Shown: positions 63,601-64,000 of the stretch, in pieces
How positions within the stretch are numbered: the first letter of the stretch is position 1
How the letters are laid out: every line of letters begins with the position of its first letter
Assembly (NCBI GenBank): GCA_025766275.1
Contig: JAFKAC010000014.1
Location: 1,054,001 to 1,118,000, forward strand
DNA: 64,000 bases
From: Lactarius indigo
Lineage: Eukaryota > Basidiomycota > Agaricomycetes > Russulales > Russulaceae
Reading direction: 5' to 3'
Position numbers and translations under genes: made by a program
Notes under the pieces: generated by a model
Database searches by the model: none
What the model was told of the DNA's origin: nothing
What the model saw: only the letters and a program-made list of their open reading frames with translations

Positions 63601-64000
63601 TGTGGACACCAAAACCATCACATAGCCCCGCGGTGGATCAAAGATTGGAAGAATTGCAGATACTCCGACAACATGCGCAAGACAGTATCAAACACGCGCA
63701 GAACCTTATGGCCCAACGAGGAAAAACGGGGTTCACACCTTATCAGCAAGGGGATCAAGTATGGCTAGAAGGGACCAATCTTCGTACCTTTTACCCCACA
63801 AGTAAACTAGCCCCAAAACGATATGGACCCTTTAAAATCGTCAAGGTTCTATCAGACGTCTCGTACGAATTGGAACTTCCGGCATCATGGAAGATACACC
63901 CAGTATTCCACGCAAACCTTCTGACACCATACAAGGAAACGGAGTTGCACGGCGCAAACTATACCCGACCTCCACTGGATCTTATCGATGGAGAAGAGGA
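60651..64000 (+). pseudogene. element D pol: protease, RT, RNase H, integrase; partial at right edge, two nonsense codons
   Basis: Pol frame is -1 relative to gag and overlaps its end (GGATTTTCTGAACG). TGA codons at 60720-60722 and 60771-60773 (…NSRF-*-SMRIPVLFK…TAE-*-NVLVDSG) precede an otherwise open frame to the window end. Protease LVDSGATDNFISANLL; RT with SKSPYASPFLFIKKKDGKL and VIVYMDDILIAT; RNase H (IEVDASSYALGAVL, HTDHANLQYW); integrase HHCC (HDTPSAGHPGIAN ... GCATCQSN) and core (MDFIVKLP, SDRDPRFASMF, HPQTDGQSERTNQ). The C-terminal WLEGTNL and KLAPKRYGPFKI end at 64000. The chromodomain, if any, lies outside. Catalytic residues intact; both stops are probably former CGA arginine codons. 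Confidence 0.9.

Larger units (their letters stand above)
52054..64000 (+). mobile_element. Gypsy element D, 5' part, split by Copia, runs off right edge
   Basis: The LTR begins TGTTACGATTTTC at 52054, is interrupted at 52149-52153/58511-58515 by the Copia element and continues to GTGGCGTTACA at 58983. Gag and pol follow on the plus strand. It is inserted in the distal leader ORF of element A. The 5 bp before it (caggg, 52049-52053) should recur after its 3' LTR, outside the window. Confidence 0.85.

Overview
The window looks like a gene-poor, repeat-rich stretch of an Agaricomycete (mushroom-forming basidiomycete) genome. Evidence: GT-AG introns of about 49-74 bp, a DUF6534-type membrane protein family, F-box/LRR proteins of the Agaricomycete type, a sedolisin protease, a fungal LINE ORF1, and three chromovirus-like Gypsy elements plus one Copia element. 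No rRNA, tRNA or CRISPR array was recognised. All exon structures were derived by hand from reading frames and splice sites.

Region 1 (1-8.87 kb) is an accessory island. Two divergent multi-exon genes (a Zn2Cys6-like protein on the minus strand at 2103-3703 and a Ser/Pro/Ala-rich protein on the plus strand at 4107-4971) and a third gene (5861-7911, weakly HMG-box-like, with one apparent frameshift) lie among arrays built on the same core, GTCCGAG: a 23-bp array (684-763), a 16-bp minisatellite (1295-1805), a 52-bp duplication (3831-3934), a ~170-bp triplication (5095-5640) and eleven exactly phased 38-bp hairpin units (8173-8574). No transposase is visible. I infer a cargo or companion-gene module of a large DNA transposon whose other end lies to the left.

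Region 2 (8.87-23.74 kb) starts with a LINE ORF1 fragment (minus) cut at both ends. It is followed by three copies of a convergent gene pair, a DUF6534-like membrane protein (plus) and LCB1, the non-catalytic subunit of serine palmitoyltransferase (minus). Only the rightmost LCB1 (21914-23741) is intact; the other two are decayed.

Region 3 (23.7-34.17 kb) holds an F-box/LRR gene (25180-26927, intact) with two broken relatives to its left and one to its right (single in-frame TAG), a 497-bp foldback element with a 3-bp target duplication, a complete secreted sedolisin (30669-32761), an ankyrin fragment and a truncated acidic tail.

Region 4 (34.17-64 kb) is a retrotransposon nest. Gypsy element A (minus, from its 3' LTR at 34168) is interrupted by a solo LTR (38130-38624, TSD AAGGG), by the full-length Gypsy element B (39390-47406, TSD TCCTC, 773-bp LTRs) and by Gypsy element D (plus, from 52054, running off the right edge). 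The 5' LTR of D is itself split by an apparently intact Copia element (52154-58510, TSD GGTTT, 616-bp LTRs that look identical). So A is oldest and Copia is younger than D. In A, B and D the pol frame is -1 relative to gag, and most nonsense codons in pol are TGA where arginine CGA is the likely ancestor. A and B also carry unusual open frames upstream of gag.
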